Source: Catelliglobosispora koreensis DSM 44566 (GTDB taxonomy: Bacteria > Actinomycetota > Actinomycetes > Mycobacteriales > Micromonosporaceae). From it: a stretch of 64,000 bases of DNA. A model generated the notes under the pieces. That model did not search any database. It worked only from the letters and a program-made list of their open reading frames with translations, and was not told the DNA's origin. Below are positions 41,791 to 49,916 of this stretch, in pieces. The stretch is from assembly GCF_000379685.1 (NCBI RefSeq), contig NZ_KB903283.1, positions 404,320 through 468,319 of the forward strand, read 5' to 3'. How positions within the stretch are numbered: the stretch's first letter is position 1; each line of letters opens with the position of its first letter. Made by a program: the position numbers and the translations under genes.

Positions 41791-42093
41791 ATGCTTGGAG
41801 CGATTATCTGGGGCATCATCGGTGGTGCCATCGTGGGTCTCATCGGGCGGCTTTTGCTGCCAGGCAAGCAGAACATCAGCACGCTCATGACGGTTGTCGC
41901 CGGAATCCTGGCGGCGACGATTGGCGGAATCCTCGCCACGTGGCTCGGCGTGGGGGAGACGAAAGGCATCGACTGGATCAGGCATGCCATTCAGATCGCC
42001 CTGGCCGTGCTGTTCGTCTGGCTGGTGGCCAAGATGGGCTCGAGGAACACCGGTACGCCCAGAGGGACGACGATGCCCCGGCCAACGCGTTAG
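41791..42093 (+). CDS. GlsB/YeaQ/YmgE-family stress membrane protein
   Basis: A 100-residue protein with three membrane helices (AIIWGIIGGAIVGLIGRLLL, LMTVVAGILAATIGGILATW, AIQIALAVLFVWLVAKM) and the Gly-rich pattern typical of the transglycosylase-associated protein family, which is linked to general stress. A Pro/Arg-rich tail follows. The ATG is preceded by AAGGGGGG. It ends 15 bp before the shared terminator hairpins at 42109-42158. Confidence 0.9.
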   Translation: MLGAIIWGIIGGAIVGLIGRLLLPGKQNISTLMTVVAGILAATIGGILATWLGVGETKGIDWIRHAIQIALAVLFVWLVAKMGSRNTGTPRGTTMPRPTR

Positions 42094-42108
42094 CGCACCT
42101 ACCGCACA

Positions 42109-42158
42109 GCGAGGGTTAGCCCTCGCCACCCGGATCGACCGGGCTGGCGAGGGCTAAC
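42109..42158. terminator. Bidirectional terminator with alternative hairpins, overlapping the DUF1059 gene
   Basis: A perfect 14-bp inverted repeat GTTAGCCCTCGCCA/TGGCGAGGGCTAAC (42115-42128 and 42145-42158) encloses a second stem CCCGG/CCGGG. The upstream GCGAGGG at 42109-42115 can instead pair with CCCTCGC (42120-42126), so two mutually exclusive hairpins are possible. It lies between the YeaQ gene and the convergent DUF1059 gene, whose last 14 codons are inside it. Confidence 0.75.
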
Positions 42159-42286
42159 ACTTCTTCACGGCTGATTTCTAATCCGTGGGTATCCCGCTCG
42201 TGCGCCTGGATGATCACCACTAGATCGTCCTCAGTACCTACGGCTTCGAATCCGCAGTCGCAGGTGATCACCTTGAGCGGTTCCAC
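42116..42286 (-). CDS. Small DUF1059-family protein
   Basis: A 56-residue protein from GTG 42286, one base after the stop of the CBS gene (TGA-C-GTG). Its sequence (PLKVITCDCGFEAVGTEDDL, then VVIIQAHERDTHGLEISREE) matches the DUF1059 pattern: a CxCG motif, an acidic stretch, and a His-x5-H element (AHERDTHG), so it may bind metal. Function unknown; members are often stress-linked. It forms an operon with the CBS-domain gene. Its C-terminal codons lie within the terminator palindrome, so the tail SPVDPGGEG is partly dictated by RNA structure. Confidence 0.75.
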   Translation of the reverse strand: MEPLKVITCDCGFEAVGTEDDLVVIIQAHERDTHGLEISREEVLALASPVDPGGEG

Positions 42287-42287
42287 G

Positions 42288-42740
42288 TCACTTGGACTTA
42301 GCTGTCGCTTTTACTTTGGTGGGCGGCGCCTGCGTGATCGTCGTGACGAAGTGCGCCAGCTGGCTCTCGGACAGATGCTGGGCGATATCGGCCTCGCTGA
42401 TCATGCCGACGATCTTCTTGTTCTCAATGACCGGAACGCGGCGGATCTTGTTGCTTTCCATCACTTCGAGAACTTCTTGTTCGCTGGCGTTGGCGTCGAC
42501 GTAGAGCGCCTTACCTTGCGCGAGGTCCCCGGCGGTCATCTTCGAGGGGTCCTTGCCCGCGGCGATGCACTTCACGACGATGTCACGGTCGGTGAGGATT
42601 CCCTTGAGTTTGTTGTCTGGGCCGCAAATTGGCAGCGACCCCACTTGCTTGTCACGCATCATCTGGGCGGCCCGGTCGAGCGTCTCGGTGGCCGGAACGC
42701 ACTCCGCGCCCAGGTGCATGATGTCTTTTGCGGTAGTCAT
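42288..42740 (-). CDS. Stand-alone CBS-domain pair protein
   Basis: A 150-residue protein of two CBS domains: TTAKDIMHLGAECVPATETL with GSLPICGPDNKLKGILTDRD, and SEQEVLEVMESNKIRRVPVI with KIVGMISEADIAQHL. The pair forms an adenosine-nucleotide-binding Bateman module. The Lys-rich tail (KVKATAKSK) is short. Similar proteins are in the actinobacterial dormancy/hypoxia and general stress regulons. It is followed at once by the DUF1059 gene and is divergent from the DUF2207-like gene. Confidence 0.9.
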   Translation of the reverse strand: MTTAKDIMHLGAECVPATETLDRAAQMMRDKQVGSLPICGPDNKLKGILTDRDIVVKCIAAGKDPSKMTAGDLAQGKALYVDANASEQEVLEVMESNKIRRVPVIENKKIVGMISEADIAQHLSESQLAHFVTTITQAPPTKVKATAKSK

Positions 42741-42779
42741 GTTCTCATCATCTTGATGTCTGGCATCGCGCGCAGCGGA

Positions 42780-44072
42780 ATGCCATCATCATGCGTGGCT
42801 TTCCTGACCCGTCAGAACAGTCTCGTCATCAGCGCGGTCGTCCTGGGCCTTTGGCTGGTCAGTTACCTGCTGGTGCTCTGGTCGACCCGCCGGCCTGTGC
42901 CCCGCGCCGACCGGGCGACCAGCGAAATGCGCCCCGAGTCCCCGGCCCTGGTCAGCATGCTGATCAACAACTGGGAGCCGGGACCAGACCTGGCTGAGGC
43001 GACGCTTCTTGACCTGGCTTCGCGTGGTGTCGTCACTGTGCGTGCCCCCGCCTCGGGCGACGGCCGGGCGACGGTGACCAAACCGGCCCGCTATCCCGGT
43101 GGCCTCAAGGAATACGAGCAGATGATCCTCGACCGGATGGGGACGGCTCGTGATCCGCAATGGCTGTCGAAACTGGCCGTCCCGGTGGTGGCCGAAGCGC
43201 GGGAAGCGGGCCTTTGGCACTACCGGCTGAACCGCCAGACCCTGGGCTGGCTCGGTGGCGGTGCGCTCGCGGCAGCGGCGATCGTGACGTTCACGGCCTA
43301 CAAGGCCACCGGCAGCGGGGCGACCTACGTCATCGGGGCACTGGCCGCGCTGACGATGGCCGGGCTGATCCTTGCCGCGCAGCGCGGGCAGCACACCGAA
43401 GCGGGACGTGCCGCGGCGGCACATTGGCTCGGCGTGCGAGCGTCCTTGCGGGCCGCCCCGGATCTGCCTGAGCTGCCGACACGGGCACTATCCGAGGGCG
43501 ATCGCTGGCCGGCCTATGGCGCGGCACTGGGCGTGACCCGGGCCCTGAGCAAAGAGCTGGGCATAGAGGATGGCGACCCGCAGCGCCCGTGGTCGCCCCA
43601 AGGCGGCTGGCACCGGGTGGGCGTGGTCTACCCGCGCGGAAGGGACCACTTTGGACGGTCCACAGTGGACGTATTCCGGCACGCCGGCATGCGCTTCGGC
43701 GCGGGTGCTGTCCTCCTGGCCATCGTGACCTGGGTCCCCATCGCGGACACCACCGTCATGCACGTGCTGGTGAACTTCGGCACGATCGCGGGCGGTTACC
43801 TGGTGCTGCGCGGGCTCTACCTCGCGGTGCGGAACCTGATCGACAAGCTTTTCCCGAAGGAGATCACGGGAGTGGTAGTGGCCCGGTCGCCGTGGCGCCG
43901 CACACGTTTCCCGAATCCGGTGTGGACGGTCCCGTCGGTGGATTACCTCGCCGTCGATGATGGCCGCGATGACGAAACCGTCGCCTGGGCGATCCCTTCA
44001 GACGCCGCGAGTCCCGTGCCAGGGGAGAAGGTAAAGCTGAAAGTCCACCCCTGGACCCGGCTGGTCATTTAA
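42780..44072 (+). CDS. DUF2207-like membrane protein lacking the N-terminal ectodomain
   Basis: A protein of about 430 residues. An N-terminal helix (SLVISAVVLGLWLVSYLLVL) is followed by LVSMLINNWEPGPDLAEATL and LDLASRGVVTV, the cytoplasmic winged-helix-like region of DUF2207 proteins, then two helices (LGWLGGGALAAAAIVTFTAY, TYVIGALAALTMAGLILAAQ), a cytoplasmic segment, and two more helices with an extended tail. The large extracellular domain usual in DUF2207 is absent. Starts considered: ATG 42780 and GTG 42795; the frame is open to 42210 but the part before is antisense to the CBS gene. Overlaps the convergent TetR gene by 8 bp. Confidence 0.72.
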   Translation: MPSSCVAFLTRQNSLVISAVVLGLWLVSYLLVLWSTRRPVPRADRATSEMRPESPALVSMLINNWEPGPDLAEATLLDLASRGVVTVRAPASGDGRATVTKPARYPGGLKEYEQMILDRMGTARDPQWLSKLAVPVVAEAREAGLWHYRLNRQTLGWLGGGALAAAAIVTFTAYKATGSGATYVIGALAALTMAGLILAAQRGQHTEAGRAAAAHWLGVRASLRAAPDLPELPTRALSEGDRWPAYGAALGVTRALSKELGIEDGDPQRPWSPQGGWHRVGVVYPRGRDHFGRSTVDVFRHAGMRFGAGAVLLAIVTWVPIADTTVMHVLVNFGTIAGGYLVLRGLYLAVRNLIDKLFPKEITGVVVARSPWRRTRFPNPVWTVPSVDYLAVDDGRDDETVAWAIPSDAASPVPGEKVKLKVHPWTRLVI

Positions 44073-44796
44073 GCAGCTGTTCGATCCCGTCAAGGATGCG
44101 GCCGAGCCCGAAGGCGAGCACGTGCTCGGGGCCGGCCGCGCCTTGGTAATGCTCACTGGACGCGGTGCCGACGCGGTCGGCCACCGGCAGGCTCATGCCG
44201 GTCATCAGCCGCTCCAGGATGGGCGCCTGCTCCTCCCACCAGTCCCAATCGCTTTGGTCTTTGCGGGCCTGGGCCAGGCTGATCTGTAGCCGCGCCTGGG
44301 AATCCACGTGCCCGAGGACGAGTGAGAGTGCCCCGTCCATGTCCAGATCGGACAGTCCGATGCCGTCGAGGGGACGCAGCTCGGCCTCATATTTGCGCAC
44401 CGCGTTTGGCCCGAGGTTGGGCCGGGCCGAGCTGGCCTGCATGAGCCATGGGTGCTTGAGGTACATCTCCCAGTTGCGTTTGGCGACGAACTCCATCCCG
44501 GCGCGCCAGTCGCCCTGGCGGGCCGGCTCGTCAAGATCGGCGTAAAGCTCGCCAAGCGCGGCGTCGACCATCAGTTCGGTTAGCTCTGACTTGCCGGGCA
44601 CGTGCGTGTAGAGCGACATGGTCCCGGCTTGCAGGTGCTCGGCGACCTTGCGCATGGTGACCGCTTCGAGCCCCTGGGCGTCGGCGATCTCTGTGGCAGC
44701 GGTCACGATGGTGCGCACAGAGAGCCCTGAACGGCCTGTTTTGCCTGCTGAGCCCCAGAGCAACGCGAGACTGCGGGCGGGATCTTTTCCGGTCAC
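44065..44796 (-). CDS. TetR-family repressor of the drr-like operon
   Basis: A 243-residue TetR protein. The HTH is VRTIVTAATEIADAQGLEAV then MRKVAEHLQAGTMSLYTHVP, followed by a helical C-terminal domain of the type found in drug-responsive repressors. It is divergent from the DrrA-like ABC gene with only 47 bp between the starts. That gap contains a perfect palindrome CCGTAC-CTT-GTACGG and a further GTACGG, so it probably represses both genes and is released by the exported drug. Starts at GTG 44796. Confidence 0.88.
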   Translation of the reverse strand: MTGKDPARSLALLWGSAGKTGRSGLSVRTIVTAATEIADAQGLEAVTMRKVAEHLQAGTMSLYTHVPGKSELTELMVDAALGELYADLDEPARQGDWRAGMEFVAKRNWEMYLKHPWLMQASSARPNLGPNAVRKYEAELRPLDGIGLSDLDMDGALSLVLGHVDSQARLQISLAQARKDQSDWDWWEEQAPILERLMTGMSLPVADRVGTASSEHYQGAAGPEHVLAFGLGRILDGIEQLLK

Positions 44797-44815
44797 GGGA
44801 ATACATTAGCAGTCG

Positions 44816-44842
44816 CCGTACCTTGTACGGTACTATGTACGG
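44816..44842. promoter_or_regulatory. TetR operator overlapping a leaderless promoter
   Basis: CCGTAC-CTT-GTACGG (44816-44830) is a perfect 6-3-6 palindrome; GTACGG recurs at 44837-44842. TACTAT (44831-44836) between them is a good -10 element, and the ABC gene's ATG (44844) begins seven bases after it with no ribosome-binding site, so the message is probably leaderless. Repressor bound here would cover the -10 and the start. Confidence 0.7.
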
Positions 44843-44843
44843 C

Positions 44844-45794
44844 ATGACTCGCGTAGCAATCTCGGCAAGGGGAGTTTCGAAGACATATGCGGGAGCTGAG
44901 CAGGCAGCGCTCAATGGTTTTGATCTAGAAGTTCCGCAGGGCACGGTCTGCGGTCTGCTCGGCCCCAACGGCGCCGGAAAGACCACGGCGGTGCGCGTCC
45001 TGTCGACGCTGATGCGACTCGACTCCGGCACCGCGACGGTGGCCGGGTTCGACGTCATGAAACAAGGGGCTCAGGTGCGCAAGAACATCGGGCTCGTCGG
45101 GCAATACGCGGCAGTCGATGAGATTCTCAGCGGCCGCCAGAACCTCGTCATGTTCGGCCGCCTCAACGGGCTTCGCTACCGCGACGCCGACAAACGGGCG
45201 ACCGAGCTATTGGAGCGGTTCTCGCTCGCCGACACGGGAAGCAAGCCGGCCGCCAAGTATTCCGGTGGCATGCGCCGCCGGCTGGACCTAGCGGCCAGCC
45301 TCATCATCGCGCCACCGGTGTTGTTCGTGGACGAACCCACGACCGGGCTGGATGTGCAAGCGCGCCAAGAGGTGTGGCTGGCGATCCGGGAGCTGGTCGC
45401 CGGGGGCACCACCGTTTTGCTGACGACGCAATACCTGGAGGAGGCCGATCAACTGGCCGGGCACATCGCGATGCTGTGGCATGGCCGGGTGGTCTCCGAG
45501 GGTACGCCGGAAGAACTCAAGCAAATGGTCGGAGGCGACTGGATCGATCTGACCTTCGCCTCGCCCGAGCTGGCGGAGCGGGCGATTCCGGCCGTGCGCC
45601 CTTTGGCTCAGGGCGACCTCCACGCCGAACCCGCAAGGATCAGCATTCCGGTCGCCGAGCGCACCAAGGCGATGCTCGCCATCGCTGGAGCCCTATCCGC
45701 GGAAGGCATTGAACCAGAGGAGATCAGCCTGCGCCGCCCGACCCTCGACGAAGTGTTCCTTGAGATCAGCAAGAAGCAGGAGGTGGCGGCATGA
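44844..45794 (+). CDS. drrA: ABC exporter ATPase, DrrA-like
   Basis: A 316-residue ABC ATPase: Walker A GPNGAGKTTAVRVL, signature YSGGMRRRLDLA, Walker B VLFVDEPTTGLD, and a C-terminal domain with the DrrA-family ending (LRRPTLDEVFLEI). DrrA energises daunorubicin/doxorubicin export with DrrB, though homologues carry other drugs. It overlaps the permease gene by 4 nt. Start ATG 44844; ATG 44835 is also in frame. The operon includes a UvrA-like gene, as in the daunorubicin resistance set. Confidence 0.9.
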   Translation: MTRVAISARGVSKTYAGAEQAALNGFDLEVPQGTVCGLLGPNGAGKTTAVRVLSTLMRLDSGTATVAGFDVMKQGAQVRKNIGLVGQYAAVDEILSGRQNLVMFGRLNGLRYRDADKRATELLERFSLADTGSKPAAKYSGGMRRRLDLAASLIIAPPVLFVDEPTTGLDVQARQEVWLAIRELVAGGTTVLLTTQYLEEADQLAGHIAMLWHGRVVSEGTPEELKQMVGGDWIDLTFASPELAERAIPAVRPLAQGDLHAEPARISIPVAERTKAMLAIAGALSAEGIEPEEISLRRPTLDEVFLEISKKQEVAA

Positions 45795-46549
45795 CCGCTG
45801 TATTAAGGGATACCTGGGTTATCGCCCGGCGCGACCTCACCCACTGGCGCCAGCAGCCCTGGGGCGTCGTCATCAACACGCTGTTCCCAGTGATGATCGC
45901 GCTGATGTTCGGCGGTCTGTTCGGCGGGGCGATCGGCGAGGGTTACTTCGACTACCTGATGCCGGGCATGTTCGCGCTGACCATGTTCTTCGGTGTTGAA
46001 GCCACGATGACGGCGGTCTCCAGCGACGCGCAGAAAGGCGTGACGGATCGATTCCGTTCCCTGCCAATGAGTTCCGGCGGCGTGGTGGCCGGGCGGTGCC
46101 TGGCCGACATGATGGGTTCCGTGCTCGGGCTAGTTGTCATGGCCATCGCGGGCATGCTGCTCGGCTGGGGCTGGCACAACGGCATGCTGCAGGCGCTGGC
46201 GGCGTTCGCATTACTGCTGTGGCTGCGGTTCGCCCTGTTGTGGGTCGGCATCTTCCTGGGACTGACCGTCAAGGGGCCCGAGTCGGTGTCAATGGTGCAG
46301 ATTCTGGTGTGGCCCATCGGTTTCCTGTCCGGCATCTTCGTCGACCCGGCCACGATGCCGTCCTGGCTGGGCGTGATCGCGCAGTGGAATCCGCTGTCAG
46401 CAACCGCTGCGGCCGCCCGTGATCTGTTCGGCAACCCGGGCGCGATAACCGGCAGCCGCGAAATCATCTTGGCTATCGCGTGGCCATTGCTGCTCACCGC
46501 CGTCTTCTTGCCGCTTTCAGTTCGCAAATACCGTTCACTAGGGGGATAG
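45791..46549 (+). CDS. drrB: ABC-2 type exporter permease, DrrB-like
   Basis: A 252-residue integral membrane protein with six helices. It opens DTWVIARRDLTHWRQQPWGV, usual for DrrB-like ABC-2 permeases, followed by GYFDYLMPGMFALTMFFGVE and the late YxxxxNPLSATAAAARDLFG-like element (QWNPLSATAAAARDLFG) before the last helix. It forms the membrane channel for the ATPase encoded just before it and is coupled to it by ATGA. The UvrA-like gene follows after one base. Confidence 0.9.
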   Translation: MTAVLRDTWVIARRDLTHWRQQPWGVVINTLFPVMIALMFGGLFGGAIGEGYFDYLMPGMFALTMFFGVEATMTAVSSDAQKGVTDRFRSLPMSSGGVVAGRCLADMMGSVLGLVVMAIAGMLLGWGWHNGMLQALAAFALLLWLRFALLWVGIFLGLTVKGPESVSMVQILVWPIGFLSGIFVDPATMPSWLGVIAQWNPLSATAAAARDLFGNPGAITGSREIILAIAWPLLLTAVFLPLSVRKYRSLGG

Positions 46550-46550
46550 C

Positions 46551-48791
46551 TTGAGTTTCATCGAGGTCCGCGGAGCTCGCGAAAACAACCTCAAGAATGT
46601 CTCGGTCGACATTCCCAAGAAGAAAATCACCGTGTTCACTGGAGTTTCCGGCTCCGGGAAGTCATCGCTAGTGTTCGACACCATCGCGGCGGAGTCGCAG
46701 CGGCTCATCAACGAAACGTATACGGCGTTCGTGCAGTCGTTCATGCCATCGCTGGCGCAGCCAGACGCGGATTCACTGTCGAACCTGTCGACGGCGATCA
46801 TCGTGGACCAGAAGCGGCTGGGCGGCAACTCGCGCTCCACCGTGGGCACGGTCACCGACGCGTTCACCATGCTGCGTCTCATCTTTGCCCGTGTTGGGGC
46901 GCCGGCTGTTGAGTACCAGGGAATGTTGTCCTTTAACGACCCCCGCGGCATGTGCCCTTCGTGTGAAGGGCTGGGGGATGTGTCCACGATCGATCTCAAC
47001 GCGCTCGTGGACGAGGACAAGTCGCTCAACGAGGGAGCGATTCAGCTCGCCGCGTGGGCGGTCGACTCCTACTACTGGGACATCTTCGCCCAGTCGAAGT
47101 ATTTCGACATGGACAAGAAGGTTCGTGACTTCACGGCCGAGGAACGCGAACTGTTCCTCAACGCACCGGAATCAAAAATCAAGATCGGCAAATACAACAT
47201 TACGTACGAGGGACTGCTGCCCAAATTCCGCCGGGTCTTCATGAGCAAAGACACCGACTCGATGCAGCCGCACGTCCGAGTTCAGATCGAGCGGGTCGTC
47301 AGCCGTGCCGCGTGCACCGCCTGTGGTGGCACCCGGTTCGGTCAGCCAGCGCTCGACTGCCGGATCAACGGCCGCAACATCGCCGAGTGCGCGGAAATGG
47401 AAGTGGCCGACCTGGCCGCGTTCATTGGTGCCATTGACGACGCGTCTGTAGCGCCGATGGTGAAGTCACTTTCGGCACGGCTGGGCAATCTCGTCCACAT
47501 TGGACTCGGTTACCTGAGCCTCAACCGGGTCAGCAACACCCTGTCCGGCGGCGAATCGCAGCGGGTCAAAATGGTGCGGCACCTTGGTTCCAGCCTCACC
47601 GACCTGACCTATGTCTTCGATGAGCCAAGCGTCGGCCTGCACCCGCACGACATACACAAGCTCAACGAGCTGCTGCAGCAGTTGCGCGACAAGGGAAACA
47701 CCGTGCTCGTCGTCGAGCACAAGCCAGCGGTCATGGCGATCGCCGATCACGTGGTCGACATGGGACCGATGGCTGGCAAGCACGGAGGGCAGGTCGTCTA
47801 CGAGGGATCATTTGAGGGCCTGTCGCGCAGCGGCACACTCACCGGCAACCATTTGGCCCGGCACCAATCGCTGAAGTCAAGCGTGCGTCAGCCTTCCGGG
47901 CAGCTGCACATCGAAAAGGCGAGCCTGCACAACCTCAAGGACGTCACGATCGACGTTCCGGCCGGGGTGCTCACGGTGGTCACGGGAGTGGCCGGATCGG
48001 GAAAGAGTTCACTGATCCAAGGCTGCCTTCCGGTCAACTATCCCGAGGCCGTGCTCGTCGACCAAGTTCTGCCACGTGGGTCGAAACGGTCGAGTCCCGC
48101 GACGTACACCGGAATGCTGGACCCGATCCGCAAGGTGTTCGCCAAAGCCAACGGCGTCAACGCGGCTCTGTTCAGTGCGAACTCCAAGGGCGCGTGCCCG
48201 GAATGCCAAGGCGTAGGCCTGATCTACACCGATCTGGCGTTCCTGGAGCCGGTGGTCAACATGTGCGAGGCGTGCAAGGGGCAGCGGTTCCTGCCGGAAG
48301 TTCTTGAGTACCGCTTGCGGGGCAAGAACATCAGCGATGTGTTCCAGATGCCGGCTGCCGAAGCGGTGGAGTTCTTCACGGAGAAGCCCATCAAAACCAT
48401 GTGCCAGAACATGGTCGACACCGGCCTGTCTTACATCAGCCTGGGCCAGTCACTGGACACTTTGTCGGGCGGGGAGCGGCAGCGCCTCAAGCTCGCCATC
48501 GAGCTGGGCAACACGTCGCAGATCTACATTCTCGACGAGCCAACGACCGGTCTGCACATGAACGATGTCGACAACCTCATCGGGTTGCTGGATCGCTTGG
48601 TGGACAACGGAAGCACGGTCATCGCCATCGAGCACAACCTCGATGTCGTATCCCGCGCCGACTGGGTCATCGATATGGGCCCCGGCGCCGGCCACGATGG
48701 AGGCGAGGTTGTTTTTGAGGGTACGCCGTCAGCACTGCTGAAGGCGGAAAACTCAGTGACCGCAGGGTTCTTGCGTGCTCACGTGAGCTAG
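46551..48791 (+). CDS. drrC: UvrA-like ATPase, DrrC-type drug-resistance protein
   Basis: A 746-residue UvrA paralogue from a TTG (GGGGGAT upstream). It has two ABC modules: Walker A GVSGSGKSSLVFDT with signature LSGGESQRVKM and DEPSVGLHPHD; and GVAGSGKSSLIQGC with LSGGERQRLKLA and DEPTTGLHMND. Zinc-finger CxxC pairs are present (CTACGG, CPECQG, CEACKG). It is about 200 residues shorter than housekeeping UvrA, with the UvrB-binding and damage-sensing insertions reduced, as in DrrC. DrrC is thought to remove DNA-intercalated anthracycline. Its place after drrA-drrB suggests resistance to a DNA-binding drug; there is no anthracycline biosynthetic gene in the window. Confidence 0.88.
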   Translation: MSFIEVRGARENNLKNVSVDIPKKKITVFTGVSGSGKSSLVFDTIAAESQRLINETYTAFVQSFMPSLAQPDADSLSNLSTAIIVDQKRLGGNSRSTVGTVTDAFTMLRLIFARVGAPAVEYQGMLSFNDPRGMCPSCEGLGDVSTIDLNALVDEDKSLNEGAIQLAAWAVDSYYWDIFAQSKYFDMDKKVRDFTAEERELFLNAPESKIKIGKYNITYEGLLPKFRRVFMSKDTDSMQPHVRVQIERVVSRAACTACGGTRFGQPALDCRINGRNIAECAEMEVADLAAFIGAIDDASVAPMVKSLSARLGNLVHIGLGYLSLNRVSNTLSGGESQRVKMVRHLGSSLTDLTYVFDEPSVGLHPHDIHKLNELLQQLRDKGNTVLVVEHKPAVMAIADHVVDMGPMAGKHGGQVVYEGSFEGLSRSGTLTGNHLARHQSLKSSVRQPSGQLHIEKASLHNLKDVTIDVPAGVLTVVTGVAGSGKSSLIQGCLPVNYPEAVLVDQVLPRGSKRSSPATYTGMLDPIRKVFAKANGVNAALFSANSKGACPECQGVGLIYTDLAFLEPVVNMCEACKGQRFLPEVLEYRLRGKNISDVFQMPAAEAVEFFTEKPIKTMCQNMVDTGLSYISLGQSLDTLSGGERQRLKLAIELGNTSQIYILDEPTTGLHMNDVDNLIGLLDRLVDNGSTVIAIEHNLDVVSRADWVIDMGPGAGHDGGEVVFEGTPSALLKAENSVTAGFLRAHVS

Positions 48792-48795
48792 GGTC

Positions 48796-48829
48796 CCGTT
48801 GGCCGCCTTTTGCTAAAGGCGGCCAACGG
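48796..48829. terminator. Bidirectional terminator between drrC-like and lipoprotein genes
   Basis: A perfect 15-bp inverted repeat CCGTTGGCCGCCTTT/AAAGGCGGCCAACGG with a TGCT loop. It starts 5 bp after the drrC-like stop, and the last six codons of the convergent lipoprotein gene lie inside it. Confidence 0.82.
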
Positions 48830-49277
48830 CAATCTTGGCCAGTTTCGTGGACGCGGCGATGTTGTCCGCGCTGTCAAGGATGTGGACGGACATCGTCAGG
48901 TATTGCCCCTTGACCCACACGTGCGTCTGGCCCACTTTGCCATTGGGGTAGGTGTAGGCGACCTCGCCGACGCCGGTTATCTTCGTGCCCGTCCCTGCGA
49001 ACACTTTGTCGGCGATCGCCTGGTCAAACGCGGCGGGCTCGATAGCGAGCTGGACGATCGAGGTGCCGTCTTGATAGCCGCACTCAGTGGCGGTGTCCTG
49101 GACCGGCTTCGGGTCGCTGACACCCAGCAGGGCCGCCACATCGGCGCCGGTCAGCAGCTGGCACGGCTGCACGTTCTTCGCGCTCGGCGGCGGTGTCGCG
49201 GGATTCGTCGTGCCTCCACAAGCGGCCGTGCCCGCGAGCACCAGGGCGGCGGTGCCGGTGACAACCCACATACGCAT
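48813..49277 (-). CDS. DUF3558-type lipoprotein
   Basis: A 154-residue protein with a lipoprotein signal (MWVVTGTAALVLAGTAAC, lipobox Cys20), a Thr/Pro linker and a DUF3558 domain (VQPCQLLTGADVAALLGVSD, two conserved Cys, and GVGEVAYTYPNGKVGQTHVW). Mycobacterial and other actinobacterial members (LppA/LppR-like) are surface lipoproteins of unknown role. Start ATG 49277, or ATG 49271 two codons later. Its 3' end is embedded in a terminator palindrome. The PQ-loop transporter gene lies 10 bp upstream on the same strand. Confidence 0.85.
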   Translation of the reverse strand: MRMWVVTGTAALVLAGTAACGGTTNPATPPPSAKNVQPCQLLTGADVAALLGVSDPKPVQDTATECGYQDGTSIVQLAIEPAAFDQAIADKVFAGTGTKITGVGEVAYTYPNGKVGQTHVWVKGQYLTMSVHILDSADNIAASTKLAKIAVGRL

Positions 49278-49287
49278 GGCGCAGATC

Positions 49288-49908
49288 TTAGCCAGCCGCC
49301 ACGGCCGGTTGCTTGCGCGGCAGGGTCAGCATCAGCACGGCCGTGGACAGGATGACATTGGCCGTCGAAGGCAAGATCATCACTGGGTCGGTTTTGAGCA
49401 CGCCATAGATGATCCACATGGCGTTGCAGAAGACGCCAAGCCACCACCGCAGCCGGGCGACACCGCTGAAGTCGAAGTTTCCGCCTCGCCGTTGCCGGAT
49501 GAGGGAGACAACCTGCGTGCCAACGGACACTACAGCGCCTAGGCCGACGATGCTGCCGACCGTTATCGCTCCAAGAGTCAATGCCAGCGTGGCCAAGACG
49601 CCGTAGCCCGCCAGTAGCGTGGGTAGCCACTGGCGTAGATGTGGCCGGGCGAGCCACATCTGCCCGGCGAGAACGGCTGCCATCGCGAGCAACGCGGCGC
49701 AGTTGGTGGCGATCACGGCGACGCTCTGCTGGCTAACCCCGTAATAGGCCCAGCCGCTGTAGTAGAGCACCCCGATAACGTTGGCGGTCAACGACAACCC
49801 AGAGTGCTGCCGCTGAACCCACAGCCGCCAAACCTGTGGCCACAACAGCATCGTCCCGGCGGTGCCGCCGATCCAGCCAAAGATTTCGGCAATCGCTGCG
49901 GTGCTCAA
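49288..49908 (-). CDS. PQ-loop (SemiSWEET-related) membrane transporter
   Basis: A 206-residue protein with seven hydrophobic helices in two triple-helix bundles. The first bundle has the PQ motif in GTAGTMLLWPQVWRLWVQRQ followed by SGLSLTANVIGVLYYSGWAY; the second has VSVGTQVVSLIRQRRGG and WWLGVFCNAMWIIYGVL. The family moves small sugars or cystine-like amino acids. Substrate cannot be deduced. Immediately downstream of the thg1 remnant and upstream of the lipoprotein gene, all on the minus strand. Confidence 0.83.
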   Translation of the reverse strand: MSTAAIAEIFGWIGGTAGTMLLWPQVWRLWVQRQHSGLSLTANVIGVLYYSGWAYYGVSQQSVAVIATNCAALLAMAAVLAGQMWLARPHLRQWLPTLLAGYGVLATLALTLGAITVGSIVGLGAVVSVGTQVVSLIRQRRGGNFDFSGVARLRWWLGVFCNAMWIIYGVLKTDPVMILPSTANVILSTAVLMLTLPRKQPAVAAG

Positions 49909-49916
49909 GCACGCTC

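Noticed and set aside
46551-48791. Housekeeping excinuclease UvrA
   Set aside because: About 200 residues shorter than UvrA and located in a drug-export operon, so a DrrC-type paralogue is the better call.
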